This document shows, piece after piece, positions 8,972 to 18,094 of a stretch of 64,000 nt of DNA. How positions within the stretch are numbered: the first letter of the stretch is position 1; each line of letters starts with the position of its first letter. Source of the stretch: Flavobacterium sp. JAS (lineage in GTDB: Bacteria; Bacteroidota; Bacteroidia; Flavobacteriales; Flavobacteriaceae); contig NZ_JAJMOX010000002.1 of NCBI RefSeq assembly GCF_020991455.1, positions 124,001 to 188,000 of the forward strand. Reading direction: 5' to 3'. The translations under genes were made by a program, and so were the position numbers. Under the pieces are notes generated by a model. The model had not been told where the DNA came from. It worked only from the letters and a program-made list of their open reading frames with translations, and did no database searches.

Positions 8972-9008
8972 AAAAAGTCCAAAGAAGTATGTTACTTTTT
9001 TGGACTTT
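8972..9008 (-). terminator. Intrinsic terminator after the LpxL-like gene
   Basis: AAAAGTCCAAAGAAGTA and TACTTTTTTGGACTTT form a stem of about 16 bp with a 3-4 nt loop; on the minus strand the 3' side runs into TTTTTATTTA. It lies 21 bp past the stop codon of the acyltransferase gene. Confidence 0.75.
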
Positions 9009-9028
9009 AATCTTTTATTATAGAATTA

Positions 9029-9901
9029 TTATTGAACGCGATGTTTCCATCTTTTATGCGTCCACAAATAATACTCCGGAGCTTCAAGAATTTGTTTTTC
9101 TACTTCTCTTAAGTATATTTCGGTAATTTCAAAATTCTCGTATTCTTTAGGATTGTCTGCAATAGGTACAATTGTAGCTTCATAGTAACCACGTCCAACC
9201 TTTTTTACTTTTATAAAAATAACACTTAGGTCGTATTTTTTAGCAAGCATTTCGGCTCCTGTGTGTACAGGAACTTCAATTCCCATGAATTTCATTGAGT
9301 GAAAAATTCGATCTAATTTAGGCGACTGATCACTGGCCAACCCGTAAAGGCTTAAAATTCCGTTACGCTGATTTTGCGCCATCAACGGAATCGCTTTTCT
9401 GGTCTCCACCAATTCGGCGTCGTATTTACCTCTAATTCTTCGAACTAATTTATCAAAATAAGGATTTGCAATCTTTTTATAAACCCCCACACCATTAAAT
9501 AACATTCTTTTGTTAAGAGTCAAAAGCCATTCCCAGCTTGCATAATGCGAAGCGACCAAAATTACACTCTTGCCTTTTCTTTCATATTCATGAAAAAGAT
9601 CCATATTAGTAATGGTAAATCTTCTTTCCATTTCTTCCGGCGAAATACTCATGGTTTTAATCATTTCCAGGAACATATCACACATGTGCTGATAGAATTT
9701 CTTTTCGATATCTTTTCTTTCAGCATCACTTAAATGTGGCAAAGTAAGAGCTAAGTTCTGGCGAACCACTTTTTTGCGGTAACCTACAACGCGATAAATT
9801 AGAAAATATACGAAATCGGAAAACCAATAAAACAATCGAAACGGAAGTATAGAGATAAGCCAAAGAAACGGGTAGGCTAATATATAAGCGAGAAATTGCA
9901 T
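9029..9901 (-). CDS. LpxL/HtrB-family lysophospholipid (lipid A) acyltransferase
   Basis: 290 residues with an N-terminal hydrophobic anchor (about residues 5-40). The acyltransferase motif HYASWEW (HX4E) follows VILVASHYASWEW near residue 118, and YGLASDQSP and LWTHKRWKHR at the C terminus are typical of the LpxL/HtrB/MsbB family. The family transfers secondary acyl chains to lipid A precursors at the inner membrane; some Bacteroidota relatives act on other lipids (ornithine/glycine lipids), so the exact acceptor is uncertain. The start is supported by a perfect TATATTTG -7 box at 9916-9923 about 15 bp upstream. It is divergent from the rhomboid gene. Confidence 0.87.
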   Translation of the reverse strand: MQFLAYILAYPFLWLISILPFRLFYWFSDFVYFLIYRVVGYRKKVVRQNLALTLPHLSDAERKDIEKKFYQHMCDMFLEMIKTMSISPEEMERRFTITNMDLFHEYERKGKSVILVASHYASWEWLLTLNKRMLFNGVGVYKKIANPYFDKLVRRIRGKYDAELVETRKAIPLMAQNQRNGILSLYGLASDQSPKLDRIFHSMKFMGIEVPVHTGAEMLAKKYDLSVIFIKVKKVGRGYYEATIVPIADNPKEYENFEITEIYLREVEKQILEAPEYYLWTHKRWKHRVQ

Positions 9902-9915
9902 GTAACTTTTTTTTG

Positions 9916-9923
9916 CAAATATA
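9916..9923 (-). promoter_or_regulatory. Candidate -7 box for the LpxL-like gene
   Basis: The minus strand reads TATATTTG, a perfect TAnnTTTG. The transcript would start only about 5-10 nt before the ATG at 9901, giving a very short leader. Confidence 0.45.
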
Positions 9924-10013
9924 AAGTAAAAATGGATAACCAGTGATATTTTGGATTGGCGCTAACATATGTTTAAGAATGACTATATTTACAATTCACA
10001 ATAAATGTTTTTT

Positions 10014-10652
10014 ATGAATACCATTTTGATTGGAATTATAGTTGCCAATGTTTTGATTAGTTACAAAGGTTTTAATGATCTTTCTTTTTTTAGAAAATAC
10101 GAATTTCATGTAGGAAGTATTCGTTCAGGAGAGCAAATCAGAATGCTTTCGTCAGGGTTTTTGCATGTAGATATGATGCACTTGATCTTTAATATGCTGA
10201 CACTGTGGTTTTTTGCGCCGGTTGTAATGCAATGGTTGGGAGTTTTTTCTTTCGTTTTGGTTTATTTTGGAAGTTTAATCTTCGGGAGTTTACTAACAAT
10301 GTTGTTTCATAAAAATGATTATAGCTATCGTGCAGTTGGAGCTTCGGGAGCGGTTACAGGAGTTTTATACTCTGCAATATTGCTTCAACCGGATATGATG
10401 TTGGGAATTTTCTTTGTGATTCCAATACCGGCCTATTTATTCGGAATTTTATATTTATTGTATTCAATTTATGGAATGCGTGCCAAAAACGATAATATTG
10501 GACATACGGCACATTTTGGAGGTGCTATGGGTGGTTATTTGATAACTTTGTTAAAAGAACCTTCATTATTTGTTGATCATACTTTAATGGTTATTCTTTT
10601 AGCAATTCCTATTTTTATACTTTTTGTAATGGCAAAATTGGGGAAGCTGTAA
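10014..10652 (+). CDS. Rhomboid family intramembrane serine protease
   Basis: About 212 residues from the second ATG (MNTILIGIIV); an in-frame ATG at 10005 would add three residues. Six hydrophobic segments are visible. The catalytic serine is in VGASGAVTG (S114 counted from the 10005 start) and the catalytic histidine in GHTAHFGGAMGGY (H170), the standard rhomboid Ser-His dyad. The HMMHLIFNM-like segment (VDMMHLIFNMLTLW) on TM2 is also typical. These proteases cut single-pass membrane proteins within the bilayer. The natural substrate is unknown. It is divergent from the acyltransferase gene and 52 bp upstream of the SIMPL-domain gene, with which it may be cotranscribed. Confidence 0.9.
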   Translation: MNTILIGIIVANVLISYKGFNDLSFFRKYEFHVGSIRSGEQIRMLSSGFLHVDMMHLIFNMLTLWFFAPVVMQWLGVFSFVLVYFGSLIFGSLLTMLFHKNDYSYRAVGASGAVTGVLYSAILLQPDMMLGIFFVIPIPAYLFGILYLLYSIYGMRAKNDNIGHTAHFGGAMGGYLITLLKEPSLFVDHTLMVILLAIPIFILFVMAKLGKL

Positions 10653-10704
10653 TACTGGCACAACTTTTGAAAAGTCATTATCAAATAACTTAAATATAAC
10701 AAAA

Positions 10705-11394
10705 ATGAAGAAAGTAGTATTATTTTTAACAATCATGTTTATGACTATGTCTTACGCTCAAGAAACCAAACAAATTCCTCAAATCAATGTAAATGGTGAA
10801 GGAAAAGTAAAAGTAGCACCTGATCAAGTTTGTATTTCGGCAACTGTTGAAACAAAAGGGAATAATGCTAAAGATGTAAAAAAGCAAAATGACGAAAAAA
10901 TGGATGCTGTTTTAAAATTCATTAAAAAAATGAATGTTCCTACAGCAGACTTTAAAACGAAACAAGTTGCTCTTAATCCACAATACGATTACGAAAAAAA
11001 GAAAACCAGTTACAACGCTACTCAAACTGTTGAAATCGTATTAAAAGATTTATCTAAATACGATGAATTAATGGAAGGTTTGGTTCAACAAGGAATCAAT
11101 CGTATCGATAGAGTTTCTTTTGAAACTTCTAAATTAGCTCAACTTGAGACAGAAGCTCGCAAATTGGCTATTAAAGATGCTAAATTAAAAGCAGAAGATT
11201 ACGTTTCAGTTTTGGGACAAAAAGTTGGTAAAGCTTATACAATTTCTGATAATACTCAGGTTTATCACCCACAACCAATGTATGCTGGTATGAAATCTAT
11301 GGCGATGGATTCAGCCGGAGCTTCAAACGAAACTTTAGCAATTGGTGAGATCGAAGTTACAGCAAACGTAAGTGTTAGTTTTATTTTAGACTAA
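10705..11394 (+). CDS. Periplasmic SIMPL domain protein (DUF541 family)
   Basis: 229 residues with a signal peptide ending MTMSYAQ. The mature part begins PQINVNGEGKVKVAPDQVCI and has the KxxNxxKMxxVLKFIKK and LNPQYDYEKKK segments of the SIMPL/DUF541 (YggE-like) family. YggE-like proteins are periplasmic and have been linked to oxidative stress tolerance, with no defined biochemical activity. It follows the rhomboid gene by 52 bp and is closed by a hairpin terminator at 11418-11461. Function cannot be stated beyond the family. Confidence 0.85.
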   Translation: MKKVVLFLTIMFMTMSYAQETKQIPQINVNGEGKVKVAPDQVCISATVETKGNNAKDVKKQNDEKMDAVLKFIKKMNVPTADFKTKQVALNPQYDYEKKKTSYNATQTVEIVLKDLSKYDELMEGLVQQGINRIDRVSFETSKLAQLETEARKLAIKDAKLKAEDYVSVLGQKVGKAYTISDNTQVYHPQPMYAGMKSMAMDSAGASNETLAIGEIEVTANVSVSFILD

Positions 11395-11417
11395 ATACCC
11401 GATAAATTTCAATATTA

Positions 11418-11461
11418 AAAATTCCAAATTCCAATTTCACGATTGGGATTTGGATTTTTTT
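11418..11461 (+). terminator. Intrinsic terminator after the SIMPL gene
   Basis: AAATTCCAAATTCCAAT pairs with ATTGGGATTTGGATTT across a 6-nt loop, followed by a T-run (TTTTTTTGTTTTG). Confidence 0.75.
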
Positions 11462-11597
11462 GTTTTGTTATTTTAGTAAAAAGCGAAATAATGCTGATTA
11501 TAATGACTTAAGTTTTGTAGTAAACTTCGTTTGGGTAATGATTCGTAAAAATGAAATAAAAAAGATAGTTTTAAATTTTACATATTGATTGATTTCT

Positions 11598-11605
11598 TAA
11601 ATTTG
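11598..11605 (+). promoter_or_regulatory. Candidate -7 box for the YheT-like gene
   Basis: TAAATTTG matches TAnnTTTG and ends 25 bp before the ATG at 11631. The -33 element is weak. Confidence 0.4.
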
Positions 11606-11630
11606 TATATGCACCAAAAACCTTTTTATC

Positions 11631-12611
11631 ATGCCTATAATTGAACAATCAGAATATGATTTGCCTTCTATTATTCATCGCAACAGGCATATTTCTACTA
11701 TTTATGCTGCTTTGTTTAAAAGGTTTGACGCTCCGGGATACACGAGAGAGAAAATCGAGTTAAGTGACGGAGATTTTATCAATATCGATTTTATTCTAAA
11801 TGATTCTAAAAAGGCAGTTATTTTATGTCATGGTTTAGAAGGAGATTCCCGCAGAACCTACAATAATAGCTGTGCGGCTTATTTTCAGCAGAAAGGTTTT
11901 TCAGTTTTTGCCTGGAATAATCGCACTTGCGGAGGAGAAATGAACCGTCTTCCCAGGCTTTATCATCACGGTGCAGTTGATGATCTGGAGGCAGTAGTGC
12001 AGTTTGTTTTGCAAAAAGGATTCAAAGATGTTTATATGATTGGATATTCAATGGGAGGAGTTCAGCTATTGAATTATTTAGGCTGGACAAAAATCGATAA
12101 GCGCATAAAGGCAGCAGTCTCGATTTCAACACCAACCCATATCGCCACAAGTGCAGCGGTACTTAAACAAGGCTTTAACAGAGTTTATTTAAAGAATTTT
12201 ACAATAGATATTAAAAAAAAGCTGAAATACAAAGCGGCGCAGTTTCCTGATTTTATAAACCGTGATCTGATTGATGAAATTACATCTTTTGATGAAGTTG
12301 ATCAGTATTTTACAGCACCATTGCATGGCTTTGCCAGCCGGGATGACTATTATCAACGCGTCTCTCCGGAATTTTCTCTTAAAGATATTACCACTCCTGT
12401 TTTAATTATTAATTCTCTTGATGATCCTTTTTTAAGTGAAAGATGTTATCCCAGAGCGATAGCGCAAGACAGCGAGTATGTTTATCTGGAAACTCCAATG
12501 TATGGTGGACACTGCGCTTTTCCGTTGCGCAATTCAATGCATTCCTATGCAGAGAAAAGAGCTTATAAGTTTTTTAAATCCTATAGTTCTGTAGAGATTT
12601 TTAAGGTTTAG
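11631..12611 (+). CDS. YheT-family alpha/beta hydrolase
   Basis: 326 residues, no signal peptide. The alpha/beta-hydrolase nucleophile elbow is GYSMGGVQLLNYL (Ser near residue 143), with the oxyanion region VILCHGLEGDSRRTYNN, the acid in INSLDDPFL and the histidine in YGGHCAF. The RNRHISTIYA N-terminal motif is characteristic of the YheT/ABHD1-3 group. Members hydrolyse esters or lipids, but no substrate is defined for the bacterial branch. It is monocistronic and converges with the two-component genes. Confidence 0.85.
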   Translation: MPIIEQSEYDLPSIIHRNRHISTIYAALFKRFDAPGYTREKIELSDGDFINIDFILNDSKKAVILCHGLEGDSRRTYNNSCAAYFQQKGFSVFAWNNRTCGGEMNRLPRLYHHGAVDDLEAVVQFVLQKGFKDVYMIGYSMGGVQLLNYLGWTKIDKRIKAAVSISTPTHIATSAAVLKQGFNRVYLKNFTIDIKKKLKYKAAQFPDFINRDLIDEITSFDEVDQYFTAPLHGFASRDDYYQRVSPEFSLKDITTPVLIINSLDDPFLSERCYPRAIAQDSEYVYLETPMYGGHCAFPLRNSMHSYAEKRAYKFFKSYSSVEIFKV

Positions 12612-12719
12612 TAATTGAATATGGAATTTTCAATACTAATGAACACAGAAAAAAGGGTAAATTAGAAAAAACTTATCACATGAGAAAGATCTCGATAATG
12701 AAAGTTAAAGATATTTTTT

Positions 12720-13433
12720 TTAATTTGAAGAATTTAAAATTCGTTGTTTTACCTGATCCATATAAGATCTGCCAATGGCGTATCTAAGACCTTCAATTTC
12801 TATACTATTTCCTTCAACAGCGTCAATCTTATCAATGGCTATAGTATAGGATCTATGTATTCTTAGGAAGTTTTTTTCAGGCAGTAAATCTGTAAAGCTT
12901 GATAATGTGCTATGTATAATGTATTTGCCCGTTAGGGTGCTTATTTTTAAATAATCTTTTAGGCTTTCTATGACAAGAATTTCATTTAAGAAAACCTTCT
13001 TCATTCTTTTTTTGTCAATTTTTATAAAAATAAAAGGATTTTCTGTACTGCTTTCCTGAGATGAATTGTTTTTATTTTCAAGCCTTTTACTTACCTTATT
13101 TAGCGTTTTCATCAGCCTCGGAAATTCGATAGGTTTTACCAGATAATCTAAAACATCTAATTCGTAAGTCTGTATTGCAAATTCGCTGTATGCGCTGGTA
13201 ATAATAACTAAAGGTGGATTTTCGAGACTTTTTATAAAATTGATTCCATCAAGAACAGGCATGTTAATGTCAAGAAAAATTACATCAACATTGTTGCTTT
13301 TTAAAAATAGTAATCCTTCTATTGGATTCGTAAAAGTGTTTATTACCTCAAAATTTTCAATTGGCTCTAAAAATTTTTTAATAACATTGATTGCCAATGG
13401 CTCATCATCTATAATCAAACAAGTTGTTTTCAT
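12720..13433 (-). CDS. LytTR-family response regulator
   Basis: 237 residues. The receiver domain (about 1-120) has the acidic pair DDEP, phospho-acceptor D55 in IFLDINMPVLDG, and the lysine in LDYLVKPIEF. The LytTR DNA-binding domain (about 138-235) contains IFIKIDKKRMKK, IESLKDYLKI and FLRIHRSYTIAIDKI. It should be phosphorylated by the histidine kinase encoded 63 bp upstream on the same strand. Targets are unknown; such pairs in Bacteroidota often regulate neighbouring transport or envelope genes, but no nearby target is obvious. Confidence 0.93.
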   Translation of the reverse strand: MKTTCLIIDDEPLAINVIKKFLEPIENFEVINTFTNPIEGLLFLKSNNVDVIFLDINMPVLDGINFIKSLENPPLVIITSAYSEFAIQTYELDVLDYLVKPIEFPRLMKTLNKVSKRLENKNNSSQESSTENPFIFIKIDKKRMKKVFLNEILVIESLKDYLKISTLTGKYIIHSTLSSFTDLLPEKNFLRIHRSYTIAIDKIDAVEGNSIEIEGLRYAIGRSYMDQVKQRILNSSN

Positions 13434-13496
13434 TTTGTAATTATTATTTTTTGAGCGAAATAATTTAGTGGCAAATCAAAAAAAAGATAAGTTATA

Positions 13497-14555
13497 TTAA
13501 GAAACTTTAATCACAAGCTTAGCCACAAAAATATTCTTTTTATTTTTAAAAGAAAGATTGTAGTCCTTTTTATTGTAACCTAACTCAAGTCTTTTTTTAA
13601 CGTTTTCTATACCTATGCCACTTGACTTGTTAAAATTGTCTTTGTGGTCTGTAATTTCTGGCGTTGGGTTTGACACCGTAAAATGAAGAAAATCATCTTT
13701 TACCTTAAAACTAATATTGATGATAACTTTTCCGGTGTTTTTGTTTACGCCATGTTTAAACGCATTTTCAATAAATGTCAATAATATTATAGGAGATATT
13801 TCCTTATCATGAATATCTCCGGAAATAGACATATTAATTTCTAAGCGATCATTATTTCTGATTCTCTCAAGATCAAGATAATTCTCAATGCAGAGTATTT
13901 CGTTTTCTAAAGTTTGTCTTTTATTTTTTGTTTCATATAGCATGTAACGCATTAATTCAGAAAGTTTTAGAACAACTTTTGGTGTTTTGTTTGATTTCTC
14001 TACAGATAAAGAATAAATATTATTGAGTGTATTAAAGAGAAAATGCGGAGAAATTTGAGATTTTAAGAAAAGCAATTCTGTTTCTAATTGAGATTTTTCA
14101 AGATCAGTTACTCTTTTTTGTTCTTTCAGGAAATCTAAAGTTATCTTAATTGCGGTAACAAAAGTGATCACATAAAGCTCACCGATCATCATATCGATGG
14201 TATAGTTTAGTGTTAGTTTATCGATGGTTTGAGGTCCTTCAGGCCAAACCTTATGACTGATCAATAAGTAAGTAAGATTGAATTTAATGATAACCATTAT
14301 AAATATCGACGATAAAACAGCGAGTATGTATAGAAGATATTTTTTTCGATAAACCAGATAGGGCATAAACACCAAAATATTTAAATAACATAATGTCATG
14401 TGAATCGGAAAACCTAATAGATTAGTTTTGAGTGAATAACCATAATCATTAAAATAGATTCCCCAACGAAATGTGTTAAATAAAAAGTAAGTAAGCCAAA
14501 AAAAGATATGATACTGTAATGGTACACGATAAAGTTTGCCAGAATTGAAATTCAT
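13497..14555 (-). CDS. LytS-type sensor histidine kinase (His_kinase family)
   Basis: 352 residues. Four transmembrane segments lie in about residues 12-140, followed by a short coiled linker (LKEQKRVTDLEKSQLETELL) and the His_kinase core: SQISPHFLFNTLNNIYSL with phospho-histidine H171, then an HATPase domain with IENAFKHG (N box) and GIGIENVKKRLELGY (G box). It lacks a recognisable extracellular sensory domain, so the signal is probably sensed within the membrane. It is the first gene of a two-gene operon with the LytTR regulator. Confidence 0.93.
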   Translation of the reverse strand: MNFNSGKLYRVPLQYHIFFWLTYFLFNTFRWGIYFNDYGYSLKTNLLGFPIHMTLCYLNILVFMPYLVYRKKYLLYILAVLSSIFIMVIIKFNLTYLLISHKVWPEGPQTIDKLTLNYTIDMMIGELYVITFVTAIKITLDFLKEQKRVTDLEKSQLETELLFLKSQISPHFLFNTLNNIYSLSVEKSNKTPKVVLKLSELMRYMLYETKNKRQTLENEILCIENYLDLERIRNNDRLEINMSISGDIHDKEISPIILLTFIENAFKHGVNKNTGKVIINISFKVKDDFLHFTVSNPTPEITDHKDNFNKSSGIGIENVKKRLELGYNKKDYNLSFKNKKNIFVAKLVIKVS

Positions 14556-15043
14556 AATAATAGTGTTTTTTGTGACTTTTTTTGATGTTTATCTTAGTTT
14601 ATATGTCGTCTGTCTAAATTAGTTTTAATAAAAATCAAATTTGTTTAAGTTTAAAGCTAAATTAAGGTTGTTTAATGAGGAGAATTTTAGCTTTTTTATT
14701 TCACTAGCAATTCTGATTGCAAGTTGTAAAATAAAAAGGTATGAAAATAATAGTCAGCAAGATTTTTTAAGACCAAAAAACAACTTCTTGAAATTAATTT
14801 TCAAACAAAATAAATTATGTTAACAAAAAAACAATATCAGATTATAAATAAGTTTTTCTTGAAAATTCTAAAATCAATTTAGGATTTACGTCATCATAAA
14901 CTAGCAGCTTTTCCTTAATATACACTGGTAAAAATTAGGAATAGCATTCTGTATTTATCGATTTTGACTTTGTTATTGACCGAAACAAAGCGCTGAAAAC
15001 AGAAATTACAATTTAACTAACCAATAAATAAATAATAAAATTA
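14556..15043. other. 488-bp AT-rich intergenic region upstream of the symporter
   Basis: It separates the divergent kinase and symporter genes. A 60-codon ORF (14641-14823) has no convincing start context or recognised motif and is not called. No clear TAnnTTTG box was found. A weak TTTATCGATTTTG (about 14962-14975) resembles half of the LacI-like operator described further right, but it is too degenerate to call. Confidence 0.5.
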
Positions 15044-16921
15044 ATGAATATCATTGACGTATCAATCATCGTAGTTTATATTCTACTATCAGTAGGTATT
15101 GGAATCTGGATTTCAAGAAAAGCATCAAAAGGATTAGATGATTATTTCCTTGGCGGAAAAACAATCAAATGGTATTTTTTAGGTTTGAGCAACGGATCAG
15201 GAATGTTTGATGTTTCGGGAACTTCCTGGATGATTGGAGTGCTGTTTTTATACGGAGTAAAAAGTTTCATGTTTATGTGGCTTTGGCCTATTTGGAATCA
15301 GATTTTTGTGATGATGTTCCTGGCCGTCTGGATCAGAAGATCAAAAGTAATGACAGGTTCTGAATGGATTTTAACCCGTTTTGGAAATGACAAAGCCGGA
15401 AGAGCATCTCATATTATTGTAGCAATTTTTGCTATTATTTCCACAATTGGTTTTATTGCCTATTTTTTTGAAGGAATTGGGAAATTTATAACCATCATTC
15501 TTCCCTGGGATTTAACGCTTCATTACGGAGATTTAATTTTACTGACCTCTGAGCGATCTTATGCTTTAATAATCATATTTTTAACTACAATTTATACAGT
15601 CAAAGGAGGTATGTTTTCTGTTGTTGCGACAGAGGTTGTACAATATTTGATCATGATTGTAGCCAGCGTTCTAATTGCCGGTTATGCGTTTATAAATTAT
15701 ACCGATATTCAGATTAATGCTGTAATTACCGAAGAATGGAAAAATGTTTTCTTCGGATGGCAATTTGAAACCCAATGGAGCGAAAAGTTTCAGACCTTCA
15801 ATAATTTAATTGATTCTGAAGGTTACAAAATGTTTGGCGCTTTTATAGGAATGACATTATTCAAAGGTTTCTTCGCCAGTGTTGCAGGCCCAACGCCGAG
15901 TTATGATTTGCAAAGAATTCTTTCTACAAAATCAGTAAAAGAAGCCGCATACATGAGTGGTTTTACCAACCTGATTTTGTTCATTCCAAGATATTTATTA
16001 ATTACAGGAATTGTCGTAATTGCTTTGGTAAATATAGCACCGGAACTGAATGCCAATACAGGTTTAACAGGAGCCGATTTAGAATTGTTAATGCCCAAGG
16101 TGGTTAATTTATATCTTCCCGTTGGGATAAAAGGGCTTTTACTGGCAGGTTTATTGGCGGCATTTATGTCCGGATTCTCCGCTTTTGTAAACGCGGGACC
16201 AGCCTATATTGTAAATGATATTTATAAAAAATACTTCAAACCGGTTGCAACAAATGCACATTATATAAAAGTTAGTCAGATTTCATCTTTTGTGGTTGTT
16301 GGTTTGGGTGTTTTTATGGGATTCTTTGCAGATTCCATTAATTCCTTAACCTTATGGATTACAAGTGCCTTGTACGGCGGTTATGTCGCTGCCAATTTTT
16401 TAAAATGGATTTGGTGGAGATTTAACGGTTGGGGTTATTTTTGGGGAATGTTTGCCGGATTAATTGTGGCTTCATTACAATTTATTTTAGGGCAAAATAA
16501 AGGAAACTTAACAGAAGGATCATTTTTATATGAGTTATCACAAGTGCAGGCAATTTATCTGTTTCCTGTAATATTTGGTTTTTCAATTTTGGGATGTCTT
16601 TTGGGAACTTTCTTAAGTAAACCAACAGATATAGAAGTTTTAAAATCCTTTTATGCAAACGTAAGACCTTGGGGTTGGTGGAAACCAGTTGCCAATTTAT
16701 TAAAAGCAGAAGATCAAACTTTCGAAAAAAATAATGATTTCTGGAAAGATATGTTAAATTGTGCAATCGGAATTGTATGGCAGTCCAGTATGATTTTGCT
16801 TCCGATATTTTTTGTCATCAGAGATTATCCAAAGGCAATTATAGCTTTAATCGTCTTTTTAGTGACAACAACAATATTGAAATTTACCTGGTTAGATAAA
16901 GTTCGAAAAATAGAAGATTAA
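15044..16921 (+). CDS. Sodium:solute symporter (SSS family), probable glycan-fragment importer
   Basis: 625 residues with about 13-14 transmembrane segments. The N-terminal IWISRKASKGLDDYFLGGKT and GTSWMIG regions are typical of SSS transporters (SGLT/NanT-like LeuT fold). The long hydrophilic loop near 225-270 and a C-terminal extension are seen in Bacteroidota members. It is followed after 202 bp by a GH130 phosphorylase and a run of glycosidases on the same strand. By context I infer import of a mannose/GlcNAc-containing mono- or disaccharide across the inner membrane, for instance Man-beta-1,4-GlcNAc. The substrate is not determined by sequence; sialic acid, glucose or inositol are alternatives in this family. 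Confidence 0.88.
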   Translation: MNIIDVSIIVVYILLSVGIGIWISRKASKGLDDYFLGGKTIKWYFLGLSNGSGMFDVSGTSWMIGVLFLYGVKSFMFMWLWPIWNQIFVMMFLAVWIRRSKVMTGSEWILTRFGNDKAGRASHIIVAIFAIISTIGFIAYFFEGIGKFITIILPWDLTLHYGDLILLTSERSYALIIIFLTTIYTVKGGMFSVVATEVVQYLIMIVASVLIAGYAFINYTDIQINAVITEEWKNVFFGWQFETQWSEKFQTFNNLIDSEGYKMFGAFIGMTLFKGFFASVAGPTPSYDLQRILSTKSVKEAAYMSGFTNLILFIPRYLLITGIVVIALVNIAPELNANTGLTGADLELLMPKVVNLYLPVGIKGLLLAGLLAAFMSGFSAFVNAGPAYIVNDIYKKYFKPVATNAHYIKVSQISSFVVVGLGVFMGFFADSINSLTLWITSALYGGYVAANFLKWIWWRFNGWGYFWGMFAGLIVASLQFILGQNKGNLTEGSFLYELSQVQAIYLFPVIFGFSILGCLLGTFLSKPTDIEVLKSFYANVRPWGWWKPVANLLKAEDQTFEKNNDFWKDMLNCAIGIVWQSSMILLPIFFVIRDYPKAIIALIVFLVTTTILKFTWLDKVRKIED

Positions 16922-16965
16922 TTAGATAATTTGTCAATTAGAAAATTAGATAATAGAAAAATATT

Positions 16966-17092
16966 AAACGCATAGGACATAGATTTCAATTGTTAAAAGA
17001 AACTAGTTTCCCACACATAGCTATGTTTTTTTGAACAAGTTAAACACCTTTTTAGGTTTTCAACAACTATGTTTCTATGTGTTTTTTTTTTT
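16966..17092. repeat. Small CATAG/CTATG intergenic repeats
   Basis: The gap between the symporter and GH130 genes contains AACGCATAGGACATAGA, CACATAGCTATG and AACTATGTTTCTATGTG. The first and last are near-inverse copies and the middle one is a self-palindrome. This is typical Flavobacterium intergenic filler. The last copy runs into a 14-T tract, which could act as a terminator for the symporter transcript. Confidence 0.5.
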
Positions 17093-17123
17093 TTAAACAA
17101 AAAAACAAAAAATAATAAAAAAC

Positions 17124-18089
17124 ATGACTACAATTCCTTGGCAAGACAGACCCGTAAATAGTAATGATGTAATGTGGAGATATTCTGAAAATCCTATTAT
17201 AGAAAGATACGCTATACCATCGTCAAACAGTATTTTTAACAGTGCTGTTGTTCCACTTGGCGATGGATTTGCGGGCGTTTTCAGATGTGATAACAAAGCG
17301 GTTCAAATGAATATTTTTGCCGGTTTTAGTAAAAACGGAATCGATTGGGACATTAATCATGAGCCAATTGTAATGCAGTCGGGCAATACCGAAATGATCG
17401 AATCAGCATACAAATATGATCCTCGCGTTGTTTTTATCGAAGATCGTTATTGGATTACTTGGTGTAATGGTTATAATGGACCAACAATTGGTATTGGTTA
17501 CACATTTGATTTTAAGGAATTTTTTCAATGCGAAAATGCCTTTTTACCTTTCAATAGAAATGGAGTTTTATTTCCAGAGAAAATAAACGGAAAATACGCG
17601 ATGTTAAGCCGTCCAAGTGATAATGGTCATACGCCTTTTGGAGATATTTGGATCAGTTATAGTCCGGATATGAAATATTGGGGAGAACATCGTTTAGTAA
17701 TGAAACCAACTCCTTTTGAAGACAGTGCCTGGCAATGTACCAAAATTGGAGCAGGACCAATTCCGATTCTTACAGACGAAGGCTGGTTAATGTTATATCA
17801 CGGTGTAATTAATACTTGTAATGGTTTCCGTTATGCAATGGGAGCAGCTATTCTGGATACAGCTGCGCCAGATCAGGTAAAATACAGAACACAGCCTTAT
17901 TTATTAGGCCCGGCAGAACTTTACGAGCAAGTAGGAGATGTACCAAATGTGGTTTTCCCTTGTGCTGCTTTACATAGTATTGAAGAAGATAAATTAGCCG
18001 TTTATTATGGCGCGGCCGATACAGTTGTGGCTATAGCATTTGGGAAATTAAGTGAAGTAGTTCAGTTTACAAAAGATAATAGTTTATAG
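17124..18089 (+). CDS. GH130 beta-mannoside phosphorylase (probable Man-beta-1,4-GlcNAc phosphorylase)
   Basis: 321 residues, no signal peptide, so cytoplasmic. Five-bladed beta-propeller family: [17 protein letters not shown], the catalytic Asp in YKYDPRVV (D99, at the position of the general acid of the characterised human-gut enzyme UhgbMP), GRYAML-type [29 protein letters not shown], and IGAGPIPI with LMLYHGV. Length and motifs fit GH130_2, whose characterised members phosphorolyse Man-beta-1,4-GlcNAc from the N-glycan core into Man-1-P and GlcNAc. Its place between a symporter and N-glycan exoglycosidases supports that role. The CBM9-like gene begins 5 bp downstream. Mannooligosaccharide phosphorylase activity is the alternative. 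Confidence 0.92.
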   Translation: MTTIPWQDRPVNSNDVMWRYSENPIIERYAIPSSNSIFNSAVVPLGDGFAGVFRCDNKAVQMNIFAGFSKNGIDWDINHEPIVMQSGNTEMIESAYKYDPRVVFIEDRYWITWCNGYNGPTIGIGYTFDFKEFFQCENAFLPFNRNGVLFPEKINGKYAMLSRPSDNGHTPFGDIWISYSPDMKYWGEHRLVMKPTPFEDSAWQCTKIGAGPIPILTDEGWLMLYHGVINTCNGFRYAMGAAILDTAAPDQVKYRTQPYLLGPAELYEQVGDVPNVVFPCAALHSIEEDKLAVYYGAADTVVAIAFGKLSEVVQFTKDNSL

Positions 18090-18094
18090 AAAAG

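Noticed and set aside
14641..14823. 60-codon ORF between the kinase and symporter genes
   Set aside because: No recognisable motif, poor start context and composition like the surrounding AT-rich gap; the weak hydrophobic stretch ending in Cys is not a convincing lipoprotein signal.
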